From contig NZ_AP022608.1 in NCBI RefSeq assembly GCF_010728925.1, positions 3,968,001 through 4,032,000 of the forward strand: a stretch of 64,000 bases of DNA, written 5' to 3'. The stretch is from Mycolicibacterium gadium. Lineage in GTDB: Bacteria; Actinomycetota; Actinomycetes; Mycobacteriales; Mycobacteriaceae. Each line of letters begins with the position of its first letter. The first letter of the stretch is position 1. Under the pieces are notes generated by a model. That model was not told the origin of the DNA. It saw nothing but the letters and a program-made list of their open reading frames with translations, and made no database searches. The position numbers and the translations under genes are program-made. Positions 1 through 9,114 of the stretch are shown piece by piece.

Positions 1-768
1 GCGTCCTTCATCACCGGCCAAAACCTCGGCGACGGCCGCGCCAGACTCGAAGATGCCTGCCAGCGAGGCGGATCCACGCTGTTCGGGTCGGGCGTCAGCC
101 CCGGGTTCGCCGAGTTGCTCGCCATCGTGGCCACCACCGCATGCGACCGGGTCGACAAGATCACCATCGCCGAGTCCGCCGACACCACCCTCTACGACTC
201 GCCCGACACCGAGCGGCCCGTCGGCTTCGACAAGAAGATCGACGATCCCGATCTACTGCCGATGGCCGAGAAGGGCACGGCGGTGTTCGCCGAAGCCGTG
301 CAGTTGGTCGCCGATGCCGTCGGCATCGAGTTGGACGAGATCAAATGTGTATCCGAATACGCCCAGACCACAGAGGATCTCCCGATGGCCTCGTGGACCA
401 TCAAAGCCGGGCACGTCGCCGGTGTATACGCCAGCTGGCAGGGAATCGCCAACGGCAAGACCGTGATCGACATCAACGTTCGGTGGAAAAAGGGGCAGAC
501 GCTGGATCCGGACTGGCAGCTCGACGGCGATGGGTGGAAGATCAACATCGACGGGCGGCCGACGGTCAATATGCAGGTCGGTTTCCTTCCACCGCCCGAC
601 ATGATCGAGAACGCGAAGACTCTGGAGGACTTCTTCGTGCTCGGACACATCATGACGGCGATGCCGCCGATCCACGCCATCGGCGCAGTCGTCGCGGCAG
701 CACCGGGCATCGCCACCTACAACGATCTACCGCTGCCGCAGGCACACGGCGTCGTTCCGACGCCTTAG
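1..768 (+). CDS. Dihydrodipicolinate-reductase-like NAD(P)-dependent protein, 3' part (cut by left edge)
   Basis: The frame is open from base 1 to the TAG at 766-768, so at least 255 C-terminal residues are present and the N-terminal Rossmann half is missing. The residues resemble the C-terminal half of the mycobacterial dihydrodipicolinate-reductase-like / amine-dehydrogenase-like family: a substrate domain with a 'W...VIDINVRWKKG' strand and a tail 'IHAIGAVVAAAPGIATYNDLP'-type helix. The complete gene at 41888-42964 (minus) is a distant paralogue with the same layout and a similar ending. An internal TTG at 115 could be mistaken for a start, but coding continues upstream of it. The substrate is unknown. 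Its stop overlaps the stop of the convergent next gene in the tetranucleotide TTAG. Confidence 0.75.
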   Translation, partial: ASFITGQNLGDGRARLEDACQRGGSTLFGSGVSPGFAELLAIVATTACDRVDKITIAESADTTLYDSPDTERPVGFDKKIDDPDLLPMAEKGTAVFAEAVQLVADAVGIELDEIKCVSEYAQTTEDLPMASWTIKAGHVAGVYASWQGIANGKTVIDINVRWKKGQTLDPDWQLDGDGWKINIDGRPTVNMQVGFLPPPDMIENAKTLEDFFVLGHIMTAMPPIHAIGAVVAAAPGIATYNDLPLPQAHGVVPTP

Positions 769-2045
769 CTGCGGCCCGCAACTTTCTTTTGCGCAGCCGA
801 CTCCCTATAGCGCGCACCGTATTTGGGCACGACTATGGGACCGTTGTGCCGGGCGGCGGTGATGGCGTTGCGCAAGGGCCGGGCCAGTCCCGCGAACGCT
901 CCCATATCGAAGAGCATCGGGGTAAGCAGCCGATCGTGGACGAACGCGAACGCGCTGCCGGACCCCGGATCGGCCCAGCCGAGCGTCCCACCGAGACCGA
1001 AGTGGCCGAAACCCTTGAGCAGACCGGGGACCGGCGATTCGTGATAGCCGAGATGGAACGGCATCGGCACGCCGACGTTCAGATCCGGCCACGGCTTCGG
1101 GTTTCCGATGAGTCCCTGCGTCAGCTCGGGTGACAGGAGTTCGACGCCGTCGATGCTGCCGCCGTTGGCGACCGCGGCATACATCCTGGCTAGGCCACGT
1201 GCCGTCACCACGCCGTTGGCCGCAGGAACCTCGCTGTCCAGGAACGGGATATCGCCCTGCACAAGGGATTTGATACCTGGAAAGTACATCGCGCCCAGCG
1301 CGCCCGACAGCGGCAGTCCGGCCACCTTCGGCGCGACGAAATCGAGCAGCGGATTAGCGCGGCTGCCCTGCGGCGCCAGGATCTGCGCCACCTTGGTGGG
1401 CGAGCCCGCCGGCGGGCGTCCGAGATGCAACCCGTCGGTGTTGAGTGGTTGCGCGACTTCCATACGGATGAGCTCACGCATGCCCTTACCCGTCACTGCC
1501 CGGGCCAGACCCGAGAGAATCCAGCCGTACGTGAGCGCGTGGTAGGCGGGCCAGCCCCGCTGTCGATCGGACGGTGCCGCGGCGAGCCGCTCTTCCATCA
1601 GCAGGTGATCGAGCACTTCGTCCTTGGTCACGCCCTTGAGGTGTGCCAGCCCGGCGCGGTGGCGTAGAACGTCGCGCACGGTGATGTCTTCTTTTCCGCT
1701 GGCACCGAATTCGGGCCAGTAAGTCGCAACGGGCTCGTCGTAGGACAGCAGCCCACGATCGACGAGGCGGTGGATGACCATCGCCGCGACCCCTTTGGTC
1801 GCCGAGAACACCATCGCCCCCGTATCGGCCGTCCAGGCCACCTGACCTACTCTGTCCGCCCAACCTGTCCACACGTCGACAACCGGCTTGCCGTCGATGT
1901 AGACCGCCAGCGCACCGCCGCCGAAGCGGCGACCCGGGAACAGTCCGGCGAAGATCCGCATGACGTTTGCGAAGCGCGGATCTGCGGCGCCCTGGACGCT
2001 GCGCGGCAAGCCCTCCCCGGCCCGCAGCGTTGACGCCTTTGTCAT
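765..2045 (-). CDS. Serine beta-lactamase-fold esterase / lipase (Beta-lactamase family, LipD/LipE-like)
   Basis: 426 residues from the ATG at 2045; an upstream GTG would add 16 residues of poor quality. The class C beta-lactamase / D-Ala-D-Ala peptidase fold is indicated by the catalytic S-x-x-K in 'VFSATKGVAAM', a downstream Tyr-containing segment 'YHALTYGW' at the YxN position, and a late 'HFGLGGTLGWADP' segment at the usual HxG/KTG position. In mycobacteria this family comprises esterases or lipases acting on short-chain esters more often than true beta-lactamases. No signal peptide is visible, so a cytosolic enzyme is likely. It is convergent with the preceding gene (4-nt overlap) and reads away from the small exported-protein gene at 2097. 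Confidence 0.82.
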   Translation of the reverse strand: MTKASTLRAGEGLPRSVQGAADPRFANVMRIFAGLFPGRRFGGGALAVYIDGKPVVDVWTGWADRVGQVAWTADTGAMVFSATKGVAAMVIHRLVDRGLLSYDEPVATYWPEFGASGKEDITVRDVLRHRAGLAHLKGVTKDEVLDHLLMEERLAAAPSDRQRGWPAYHALTYGWILSGLARAVTGKGMRELIRMEVAQPLNTDGLHLGRPPAGSPTKVAQILAPQGSRANPLLDFVAPKVAGLPLSGALGAMYFPGIKSLVQGDIPFLDSEVPAANGVVTARGLARMYAAVANGGSIDGVELLSPELTQGLIGNPKPWPDLNVGVPMPFHLGYHESPVPGLLKGFGHFGLGGTLGWADPGSGSAFAFVHDRLLTPMLFDMGAFAGLARPLRNAITAARHNGPIVVPKYGARYRESAAQKKVAGRS

Positions 2046-2096
2046 AGCGCTAACAATGCGTCGGTAGCCGTCGCCGTGGGCGCAGAACCGCAATAT

Positions 2097-2552
2097 TCAG
2101 CCGGCCACGCTCATGACGTGTGCCTTCAGCTGCGCGCCCGGTGGCCCCTCGAGGATGACGTCCTTGCGGATCTGTGCCTGGTCGTTGTGCACGGTGAACT
2201 CGCCCTGCTGCGGCGCGTTCCCTCCGAGAACCTCGTAGAACACCGTGAACGGGGTTTCCGGCAACGGATGCAGGCCAATGTATTTCGGCTCGATCGTGTA
2301 CTTGTAACTGCACGCGGCGTCGGGCACACAGGTCTGATCGGTGACGATCACCCTGAGGGCGAACTCGACGGGAGTCGGCACCTTCGGCTGCGGTGGTGCA
2401 AGCGTCGTGCGCGGTGCCACCGCCCGCTCCGACGGCTTGGGCGCGGACATACTGCCGACGATCAAAACGACCGCGAGGCCGACGCCGCTCGCGACGATCG
2501 CGAACAACGCCAGCCCCGCGGACCACTTCCGCACTGTCGATGAAACCTGCAT
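2097..2552 (-). CDS. Small membrane-anchored exported protein of unknown function
   Basis: 151 residues from the ATG at 2552; a TTG at 2564 would add four residues. One N-terminal hydrophobic helix (about residues 9-32, 'WSAGLALFAIVASGVGLAVV') is followed by a Pro-rich linker and a compact domain of about 95 residues with one Cys pair ('TCVPDAACSYKY'). The layout suggests a type II membrane protein with its globular part outside the membrane. I do not recognise the family. The gene lies downstream of the repeat-containing surface protein, is separated from it by about 60 bp and is in the same direction, so the two may be co-transcribed. Confidence 0.6.
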   Translation of the reverse strand: MQVSSTVRKWSAGLALFAIVASGVGLAVVLIVGSMSAPKPSERAVAPRTTLAPPQPKVPTPVEFALRVIVTDQTCVPDAACSYKYTIEPKYIGLHPLPETPFTVFYEVLGGNAPQQGEFTVHNDQAQIRKDVILEGPPGAQLKAHVMSVAG

Positions 2553-2610
2553 GCGCCTACTCAACCTGGCGCGTGTGCGCGCGGCATTTCTGCCGCGCGC
2601 CGGCGCCGCG

Positions 2611-4461
2611 TCAGAGCCCCGCCCGTCGTCGCTTGCCGAAGACCGTCATGACGATCGCACCGATCGCGACGACCGCAACCAGGGCAGCCCCTGCGATGAG
2701 CAGGAAGTCGGTGCCGCCCAACCCGGTGGGCTTCTCGTCGCTCACCAGTTTCAGGTCGTAGTTTCCGGGCAGCGGTCCTTCCCCAGGGGCTTCCATGCCG
2801 GGGAAGCTCTGCGTCTCGTTGACCACGAACTGCGGCACACCAGCCTCGTTGTTCTTCCACTCACCCCACGCAGGCGTCACGCCGTCGAGAAGGACCTTGT
2901 GGAGGTTGTTGTTGGTCGGATCGGGACCCACGTCGACGACCCGCTTGACCACCATCGGTGCATAGGTCGCGTTGGTGTACTGGACCTGAACCGGGACGTC
3001 GGTGAGGGTCCGCACCGGCGGCGGCGGCGGTGGCGGTGGCTGTCCCGGTCCGGGGACGTAACCGCCGCCGAAGAAGTTGCCGACGGCGAGTTCGATGGGG
3101 ATTCCGAACGCGTTCAGGCGTATTGCCGAGAAGTTGTACGAACCCGCTTCCCGCACCTCGGTGACCACCCGGCCGAACGGTTCGATGATCACGATCCGCG
3201 GCTGGCCGCCGACGTCGTAGACCACCTTCATGGGCTCGGGATAGGGATTGAAGATCAACGGCCGGTAGTACTTGTCGTACTGCACCCAGTCGGGTTGCCA
3301 TTGCGCAACCTTGGCCTCGACCTTGATGGACGCCTCGGGCGTAAGCGGGCCACCGGTCTTGACTTCACCGGTCAGCACGAGGTCATGCAACTCCTCGACC
3401 TCGGCCTCAGGAGCGGGCGGAGGATTCACGTCGACGGGAGGCGCGGTCTTCGCGGCTTCGATGTCCTGCGGGGAGGCTTGCGTCTGAACCGGCTCGGCAG
3501 GCGTGTTTGGTTCCGCCGCCTCGCCGTCCGTTACGACCGTCCCACCGGCGGGATTATTGACCGGGTCTCCGGTCGTTCCCTCCGTGCCCTCAGTGCCACC
3601 GGTTCCTTCAGTGCCACCGGTTCCCTCGGTCCCCTCGGTTCCTTCAGTGCCACCGGTCCCCTCGGTCCCCTCGGTTCCTTCAGTGCCACCGGCCCCCTCG
3701 GTGCCCGTCGTGCCACCGGTCCCCTCGGTGCCCGTCGTGCCACCTGTGCCCTCGGTGCCCGTCGTACCACCTGTGCCCTCGGTGCCCGTCGTGCCACCGG
3801 TTCCCTCGGTGCCCGTCGTGCCACCGGTTCCCTCGGTGCCCGTCGTGCCACCGGTTCCCTCGGTGCCCGTCGTGCCACCGGTCCCCTCGGTGCCCGTCGT
3901 GCCACCGGTCCCCTCGGTGCCCGTCGTGCCACCGGTCCCCTCGGTGCCCGTCGTGCCACCGGTCCCCTCGGTACCCGTCGTGCCACCGGTCCCCTCGGTA
4001 CCCGTCGTGCCACCGGTCCCCTCGGTACCCGTCGTGCCACCGGTCCCTTCGGTGCCGGTCGTGCCACCGGTCCCCTCGGTGCCGGTCGATCCTCCGGTCC
4101 CTGCATCCGGGTTGGTCACCGGGGGTGTGTCCTCCGTGACCGCCGGCGGCTCCTCCTCGGTCACAACCGGGGGAGCCTCCACAACCGGGGGAGCCTCAAC
4201 AACCGGCGGTGCCTCCACAACCGGGGGGGCATCCACAACCGGCGCCTCGACAACCGGGGGGGCCTCCACAACCGGCGGCGCTTCGACAACGGGCGGCGCG
4301 TAGAACGGAGTGTCCACCACCGTTGTCTCGTCAGTCGGCTGGGCGAGCGCGGGGACCGCACCGATGCTCAACGCCGCCGACGAGACGGTTACGACCGACG
4401 CCAGGGTGACAGCCAGGCCGCGGACCGCTCTGGGTTTGGTAGCGAAGTTCTTGATGCTCAT
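2611..4461 (-). CDS. Secreted or membrane-anchored repeat protein (Pro/Val/Glu and Thr/Gly repeats, C-terminal TM helix)
   Basis: 616 residues from the ATG at 4461, which has AGGAG 8 nt upstream; a longer frame to 4575 lacks support. The order is: a signal peptide ending 'AVPALA' before Gln; about eight 'VVEAPP' repeats; about 15 copies of a nine-residue Thr/Gly/Glu unit (EGTGGTTGT); degenerate 'TEGTGG' repeats; a folded domain of about 270 residues; a Pro8 stretch; and a C-terminal '[11 protein letters not shown]' followed by a hydrophobic helix and the basic tail GKRRRAGL. The ending resembles a sortase-anchored protein (LPxTG-like spacing, TM helix, Arg tail), but the exact LPxTG is missing. 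It is probably a cell-envelope protein with a stalk of variable length. Function unknown. Confidence 0.75.
   Translation of the reverse strand: MSIKNFATKPRAVRGLAVTLASVVTVSSAALSIGAVPALAQPTDETTVVDTPFYAPPVVEAPPVVEAPPVVEAPVVDAPPVVEAPPVVEAPPVVEAPPVVTEEEPPAVTEDTPPVTNPDAGTGGSTGTEGTGGTTGTEGTGGTTGTEGTGGTTGTEGTGGTTGTEGTGGTTGTEGTGGTTGTEGTGGTTGTEGTGGTTGTEGTGGTTGTEGTGGTTGTEGTGGTTGTEGTGGTTGTEGTGGTTGTEGTGGTTGTEGAGGTEGTEGTEGTGGTEGTEGTEGTGGTEGTGGTEGTEGTTGDPVNNPAGGTVVTDGEAAEPNTPAEPVQTQASPQDIEAAKTAPPVDVNPPPAPEAEVEELHDLVLTGEVKTGGPLTPEASIKVEAKVAQWQPDWVQYDKYYRPLIFNPYPEPMKVVYDVGGQPRIVIIEPFGRVVTEVREAGSYNFSAIRLNAFGIPIELAVGNFFGGGYVPGPGQPPPPPPPPVRTLTDVPVQVQYTNATYAPMVVKRVVDVGPDPTNNNLHKVLLDGVTPAWGEWKNNEAGVPQFVVNETQSFPGMEAPGEGPLPGNYDLKLVSDEKPTGLGGTDFLLIAGAALVAVVAIGAIVMTVFGKRRRAGL
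3690..4095 (-). repeat. 27-bp in-frame tandem repeat (about 15 copies) coding EGTGGTTGT
   Basis: The plus strand shows repeated units of the form 'CCCTCGGTGCCCGTCGTGCC' plus ACCGGT(C/T). About 15 units of 27 bp are present, most differing only at synonymous positions (GTC/GTT, GTG/GTA). The outermost unit, nearest the N-terminus, reads GGSTGT instead of GGTTGT. Because the unit is a multiple of three, copy-number change would alter stalk length without breaking the frame. Degenerate 15-27-bp relatives continue to about 3590. Confidence 0.9.
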
Positions 4462-5027
4462 GACGATGTGCTCCTGCTCAGGTGGCTTGCTGAATGGCAT
4501 GAGCCTCGGTCGTTGTTCTTGGATCTTTCTTGGACACCTGTGAGTCCAGTCGGATCTTGCATGGTCGTTCCTCAATCAGATGGCCGGCGGAGCGTGCCAG
4601 ACAGCGGTATCGGCAACAAAGGCGGGCAGTGCGACGACCATCGACAGCCCTGCGCTGGACCGGCGAATCCTCATCATCGAGCACCCCCTTCAAGCTGGCG
4701 TTTCCCCCGAAAGCGCCAGATCGGAGAATTCTCGCAGTCAGCGGCCCGCAACGCCACACATTCACCGAAAACAGCAAATTTCGAAAGCGGATGGCATCCT
4801 TACCCGGAACAACCGCCCACACAGGTGGGTTGATTTGCCTTCCCAACGGATAGTTCATCTACGCACCAGGCCCGCGCAGCGGCGGAGGAAAGACACTTGC
4901 GGAACCGATCACATCCAGTGGGTTGCGGTATACCCGCTGCCGCTTCAATCTCTAATACGGGACCGGGTGACAGCCCGATCGTGAAGAGTGTGAACGTGCT
5001 GGTTTTCCGCAGTTTCCAGGAGGCGTA
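4462..5027. promoter_or_regulatory. 566-bp divergent intergenic region between the repeat protein and the Ser/Thr kinase
   Basis: No coding frame here has support: the open frames are Arg/Pro-rich and lack ribosome sites. The region must hold promoters for both flanking genes. On the plus side, a -10-like TAATAC lies at 4953-4958, about 70 nt before the kinase start. On the minus side, AGGAG precedes the ATG at 4461. No strong inverted repeat was recognised. Confidence 0.4.
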
Positions 5028-7244
5028 GTGGAGGGCACGCCCTTCGGCAGGTACCGGCTCGTTGAGTTGATCGGCCGCGGCGGCATGGGTGAGGTGTGGA
5101 AGGCGTTTGACACCGCGACCCGCCGCGTCGTGGCCGTGAAGGTGCTGCCGGCGCAGCTTGCTGCCGACCCCGTCTTCGAGGAGCGGTTCCGGCACGAGGC
5201 CTTCGCCGCGGCCGGTCTGAACAACCCGCACGTCGTCCCCATTCACAACTTCGGTGAGATCGAGGGTCGGCTTTATGTGGACATGCGGCTGATCGAGGGC
5301 CAGGACCTGGAGCACGTCCTCGCCGCTGGACCGATGGAGCCCGTGCGGGCGGTGAAGATCATCGAGCAGATTGCGTCGGCGCTCAACGCCGCCCACAAAA
5401 TCGGGCTCGTGCACCGTGACGTGAAGCCGTCCAACATCCTCGTCGCCGAGGACGATTTCTCCTATCTGATCGATTTCGGCATCGCGCGCGCGGCCGGCGA
5501 GACAAAGCTGACGGCCACCGGCAACGTGGTCGGCACGTGGCCGTACATGGCGCCCGAACGGTTCACCACCGGGCAAAGCGATACACGTTCCGACATCTAC
5601 GCGTTGACCTGTGTGCTTTACGAATGCCTGACGTCTAGTCGGCCGTTCCCGGGCGAGAGCGTGGAGCAGCAGATCGCCGGCCACCTCACCTCCCCGCCAC
5701 CGCGTCCGTCGATCAAGCGGAAGGACGTGTCACCCGAACTGGACGCGGTGATCGCCGCCGGAATGGCCAAGGATCCCGAGGACCGCTACCCCACGACGAC
5801 GGAGATGGCCCGCGCGGCACAGGCGGCGATCGCCAACGGCGGCCGGACCCAGCGGACGAAACCGGGTTCGCGTCAGACGACACCCGGGACAGCACCACTA
5901 GCGCCGACCAAGGGCTTCCAAGACGAAGACACCGAGAAGCACTGGCACAAGGAGAATCCCCGGCGGACTGAACAACTGGAACCAGCCGCCGATGCGACAC
6001 AGGCCCGACCGGCGGCCGATCCGACGCCTGCCGCGGATGCGACCCAGGCACGCCCGGCCGAGCAGGGCGAGAAGGCGTGGGCGCCGACGACAGCGCAACC
6101 CGCCCAACCCGGTTGGGCGCCGACCCAGGCCGGGACGCCCGACCATGTCGCCCAGGCGTGGGCACCCACGCACCTCGGCGCACCGGCGCCGCTGGACGAA
6201 AGTGCCGCCGCTCCCACCCAGGCTCAACCGGCGCAGGCTCCCCCGGCGCAGTCCGATGCCGGCCGGCAGCGGGCCGACGACGATGCGCCGTGGCCCTGGT
6301 ACAAGCGCACGGCGATTGTCGTTCCCATCGCCCTCGTGATGATCTTCGCCGCCGTCGGCACGATCCTCGTGGTGCTCGGCGGTGATGAGGAATCCGCGCC
6401 CGGCAGCGGTGCACCACCACCGGGCGCGGGACCCAACGGCACGTTCGCAGCCACGTTCGGCGCGCCAACCCAGCCCAACGGACAGCCGTTTCAGAATGCT
6501 TCGGGCGGCAATGAGACGTGGGTGATCAAGTCGGCGTGCGAAGACGGCAATGAGACGTGCTTGGCGAGCGCGACCAAGGTGGATGGATCTGTCACGGCCG
6601 CAACGGCATTGGTGCTCGACGAGGTGGACGGTCGCTGGGAGGCGGTGAACACGAAAGAGGGCAAGTGCGGGAGTGCCGCGTCGACGGAGGTCTGGGAGAC
6701 GATGTCGCTGCAGTCACAGCCCGACGGGTCGCTCGAGGGCGAGTTCATCGTCCGGTCGACGGACCCCAACTGCGCCAGCAACCGACCGGTGACGTTCACG
6801 CGGACGGGAGATTTGCAGAGCGGTGTCTCGGTCGTCGACCCCGCAACCCTGCCCGCCCGGGTGGCCTCGCCCGCAGAGGCGCTGTACGGGCGCTATCAGG
6901 AGATCGACACCTACAAGGACGGCAACCGCAGCGCCGACGTGAGCTTCGACATCACGACGTACTGCCTTCGAACCGGCGACCGCTGCCTGAGCTACTGGGC
7001 CAACCCGGACAGCGCCAAGATCCTCACCTTCGCCAAGAATCAGTTCGTCTTGGCGAACAGGATCTCGGACTCGACGTGTGAGAAGGGTGGCGCCGCCCGC
7101 CGCGAGATCACCCTGCAGTACCCCCTGCCAACGCCCGCGCAGAATCCGATCACCTTGCTCACCGGAAATGGTCATTACACGGTCACCGGCGCGTGCCCGT
7201 TCGACAGCGACTTCGACTCCCGGGTCGAGCGCACCGGGGATTAG
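5028..7244 (+). CDS. Transmembrane eukaryotic-type Ser/Thr protein kinase (PknH/PknJ-like)
   Basis: 738 residues. The GTG start has AGGAGG at 5018-5023. The kinase domain spans about residues 8-265, with the glycine loop 'GRGGMGEVWKAFD', Lys38 in VAVKVL, catalytic 'HRDVKPSN', DFG and 'YMAPERF', all intact. A Pro/Ala-rich linker (about 270-420) with repeated 'AWAPT' segments follows, then one TM helix (about 425-447, 'IVVPIALVMIFAAVGTILVV') and an extracellular part of about 270 residues. That part appears to hold two tandem Cys-containing modules, each opening with a 'GTFAATFG'/'GRYQEID' strand followed by conserved Cys pairs. It is probably a sensor kinase with a two-module ectodomain; the ligand is unknown. 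The stop overlaps the cutinase stop (TTAG). Confidence 0.92.
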   Translation: MEGTPFGRYRLVELIGRGGMGEVWKAFDTATRRVVAVKVLPAQLAADPVFEERFRHEAFAAAGLNNPHVVPIHNFGEIEGRLYVDMRLIEGQDLEHVLAAGPMEPVRAVKIIEQIASALNAAHKIGLVHRDVKPSNILVAEDDFSYLIDFGIARAAGETKLTATGNVVGTWPYMAPERFTTGQSDTRSDIYALTCVLYECLTSSRPFPGESVEQQIAGHLTSPPPRPSIKRKDVSPELDAVIAAGMAKDPEDRYPTTTEMARAAQAAIANGGRTQRTKPGSRQTTPGTAPLAPTKGFQDEDTEKHWHKENPRRTEQLEPAADATQARPAADPTPAADATQARPAEQGEKAWAPTTAQPAQPGWAPTQAGTPDHVAQAWAPTHLGAPAPLDESAAAPTQAQPAQAPPAQSDAGRQRADDDAPWPWYKRTAIVVPIALVMIFAAVGTILVVLGGDEESAPGSGAPPPGAGPNGTFAATFGAPTQPNGQPFQNASGGNETWVIKSACEDGNETCLASATKVDGSVTAATALVLDEVDGRWEAVNTKEGKCGSAASTEVWETMSLQSQPDGSLEGEFIVRSTDPNCASNRPVTFTRTGDLQSGVSVVDPATLPARVASPAEALYGRYQEIDTYKDGNRSADVSFDITTYCLRTGDRCLSYWANPDSAKILTFAKNQFVLANRISDSTCEKGGAARREITLQYPLPTPAQNPITLLTGNGHYTVTGACPFDSDFDSRVERTGD

Positions 7245-7969
7245 ACCAGTCCGGCGACGAAGCTCGCTGCCTGATCGGTCATTCCGGGGACGTACTGGTG
7301 GTGCGGGGCCCGGTTGCTCAGGTCGCCGGTGTCGCAGATCGGATCCTGGGGGTTGCACAGGTCGATGGTCCTGGCGCCGAACGCGGGACTGAGGACGTTC
7401 AGCGGGCCCATCACCCTGCCGAGTGGATTGCCGAACACCGCGACAGCGGCGACGCGGTTCGCCACGTCGGGCGGCATCGGCCTGGCGAGAGCGTTGAGGT
7501 CCAGACCGGGGATGGCATTCAGCCCTGGAATTGCACTCATGCCGGAGATGGCCGAGACGTTCGGGGCGACGCCCAGCATCAGGTCGATGACCGCCGCGCC
7601 TTGAGAAAATCCGCCCAGGACGAGCTTGGTGTCCGGGCAGGTGTTGGCCATGAACTGGGCGTGATTGTTCGCGTCGGTGGCGCCATCGGCGGCGCGGAGG
7701 AAGTTGAAGGTGGCGGCGTAGTTCACCGCGTACACGCCGACGGTTCTGGGGACGACCTTGGCGCGCAGGGCGTCGACGAATCCCTGGCCGACGAGGCCGA
7801 TGCCGGGCGGATCGTTGGTGCCGCGGGCGAAGATCACCTCGATGTCGGGACAGCCCTGGGCTGCTGCAGTGTGAATTCCATTGGGCGCGAACGACATAGC
7901 GACGACAGCTAACATTGCGACGAGTAGCCGGACAGAGATGTTGCGCGGTTGTGCCGCGTCGTTTGCCAT
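7241..7969 (-). CDS. Secreted cutinase-family serine esterase (CULP)
   Basis: 242 residues. A signal peptide ends 'HTAAA' before Gln-Gly-Cys. The alpha/beta-hydrolase cutinase core shows the nucleophile elbow 'GGFSQGAAV', an Asp/His end region 'DPICDTGDLSN..PHHQYV', and the usual Cys residues ('GCPDIEVIFARGTNDPPG' at the start, 'CPDTKLVLGG'). Mycobacterial CULPs hydrolyse lipid esters or phospholipids outside the cell. It is convergent with the kinase gene with a 4-nt overlap. Alternative starts nearer the hydrophobic core (MLAVVAMSF) are possible. Confidence 0.93.
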   Translation of the reverse strand: MANDAAQPRNISVRLLVAMLAVVAMSFAPNGIHTAAAQGCPDIEVIFARGTNDPPGIGLVGQGFVDALRAKVVPRTVGVYAVNYAATFNFLRAADGATDANNHAQFMANTCPDTKLVLGGFSQGAAVIDLMLGVAPNVSAISGMSAIPGLNAIPGLDLNALARPMPPDVANRVAAVAVFGNPLGRVMGPLNVLSPAFGARTIDLCNPQDPICDTGDLSNRAPHHQYVPGMTDQAASFVAGLV

Positions 7970-8055
7970 TTATCGATGGTAGCCAGGCAATTCAACACGT
8001 GCGGACGAATCGGCCTAGCGACCGCTTGCCACGCCATCTACAGCAAGGAACCGGA

Positions 8056-9114
8056 TCAGTCGCTCTTCACCGGATTGCCGTCCTCATCCCAGTTGGCGGC
8101 CACCTTCTTGCTCGGCTGCACCCGGGGCGGCTCGCCCGGCATCTTCGGGTAGCTCGGCGGGTAAGGCATATCGCCGAGCCCCCGCTCCTCCTCGTCAGCC
8201 TTGACCATCTCGAGCAGCGGCTCGAGTGACTGTGCCGTCTTGTCAATGTCCGCCCACGGATCAGGCCGTCCCGCAACGAAACCGGGCACCGTCGAGATGG
8301 TGTAGTCGTCGGGGTCAGCGCCGCGTAGTTCGTCCCACGTCAGCGGCGTCGACACCGTCGCGATCGGAGTCTTGCGCGCCGAGTACGCCGACGCGAAGGT
8401 GCGGTCGCGGGCGTTCTGGTTGTAGTCGATGAAGATCCGTTTCCCGCGTTCCTCTTTCCACCACGACGTCGTCACCGCTTTCGGTGCCCGCCGCTCCACC
8501 TCCCTGGCCAACGCGATGCCCGCGCGTCGCACCGCGATGAAGTCCCAGTCCGGTTTGATCCGCAGGAAGATGTGCACGCCGCGACCGCCCGAGGTCTTCG
8601 GATAGCCCACCAGCCCGAGTTCGTCGAGCAGCGGCTTCAACACGTCCACGGCGACCTCACGGGCCTCCTTGAACGCGGTGCCGGGCTGCGGATCGAGATC
8701 GATGCGCAGCTCGTCCGGATGTTCGGTGTCGGGGCAGCGCACCTGCCACGGATGCAACGTGACGGTGCCCATCTGCGCGGCCCACGCAATCGCCGACGGG
8801 TGAGTCACCTTGAGCGCGTCGGCCGTTCGCCCCGACGGGAACGTCACGGTGCACGTTTCCAGATAATCGGGGTGCTTCTGCGGCACCCGCTTCTGATAGA
8901 TCTCCTCGCCGTCGATGCCGTCGGGAAAGCGCTGCAGATGCGTGGGCCGGTCTCGCAGTGCCGCCAGCATCGGACCCGAGGCGACGGCCAGGTAGTAGTC
9001 GAAGAGCTTGCCCTTGGTGCCGTTCTTACCCAACTTCGGGAAGTACGGCTTGTCCCGGTTTGTCAACCGGACCTTGACGCCGTCGACGTCGATTTCTTCT
9101 GCAGGCGTTGCCAT
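8056..9114 (-). CDS. Primase-polymerase of the LigD polymerase-domain family (PrimPolC-type)
   Basis: 352 residues. It matches the stand-alone LigD-polymerase-like (archaeo-eukaryotic primase fold) family: 'LTNRDKPYFPKLG', the catalytic acidic pair in 'LRIDLDPQPGT', 'KTSGGRGVHIFLRI', and 'RIFIDYNQNARDRTFASAYSAR'. In mycobacteria the member encoded beside ligC is PrimPolC, reported to insert ribonucleotides in short-gap and excision repair with LigC. The ATG at 9114 overlaps the TAA of the upstream ligase remnant (TAATG), the expected operon structure. With the ligase broken by the insertion, this gene may have lost its co-transcribed partner and its promoter; transcription would now have to start inside the remnant or come from the element. 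Confidence 0.93.
   Translation of the reverse strand: MATPAEEIDVDGVKVRLTNRDKPYFPKLGKNGTKGKLFDYYLAVASGPMLAALRDRPTHLQRFPDGIDGEEIYQKRVPQKHPDYLETCTVTFPSGRTADALKVTHPSAIAWAAQMGTVTLHPWQVRCPDTEHPDELRIDLDPQPGTAFKEAREVAVDVLKPLLDELGLVGYPKTSGGRGVHIFLRIKPDWDFIAVRRAGIALAREVERRAPKAVTTSWWKEERGKRIFIDYNQNARDRTFASAYSARKTPIATVSTPLTWDELRGADPDDYTISTVPGFVAGRPDPWADIDKTAQSLEPLLEMVKADEEERGLGDMPYPPSYPKMPGEPPRVQPSKKVAANWDEDGNPVKSD

Noticed and set aside
3590..4100. CRISPR-like array (27-bp repeats)
   Set aside because: The repeats are contiguous without unique spacers, are multiples of three, and lie inside a coding frame.
2341..4833. 830-codon plus-strand open frame across the repeat-protein gene
   Set aside because: It is the antisense shadow of the repeat gene: low-complexity Arg/Ala/Gly translation, no ribosome site, and it crosses two genes and an intergenic region. 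The minus-strand reading has a signal peptide, repeats and a TM anchor.
4580..4984. 134-codon plus-strand frame in the divergent intergenic region
   Set aside because: No ribosome site, unstructured Arg/His/Pro-rich translation, and it ends just before the kinase start without other support.
4800..5684. 294-codon minus-strand frame opposite the kinase gene
   Set aside because: The kinase on the plus strand has all catalytic motifs in frame; the minus translation is His/Arg/Asp-rich without domain features.
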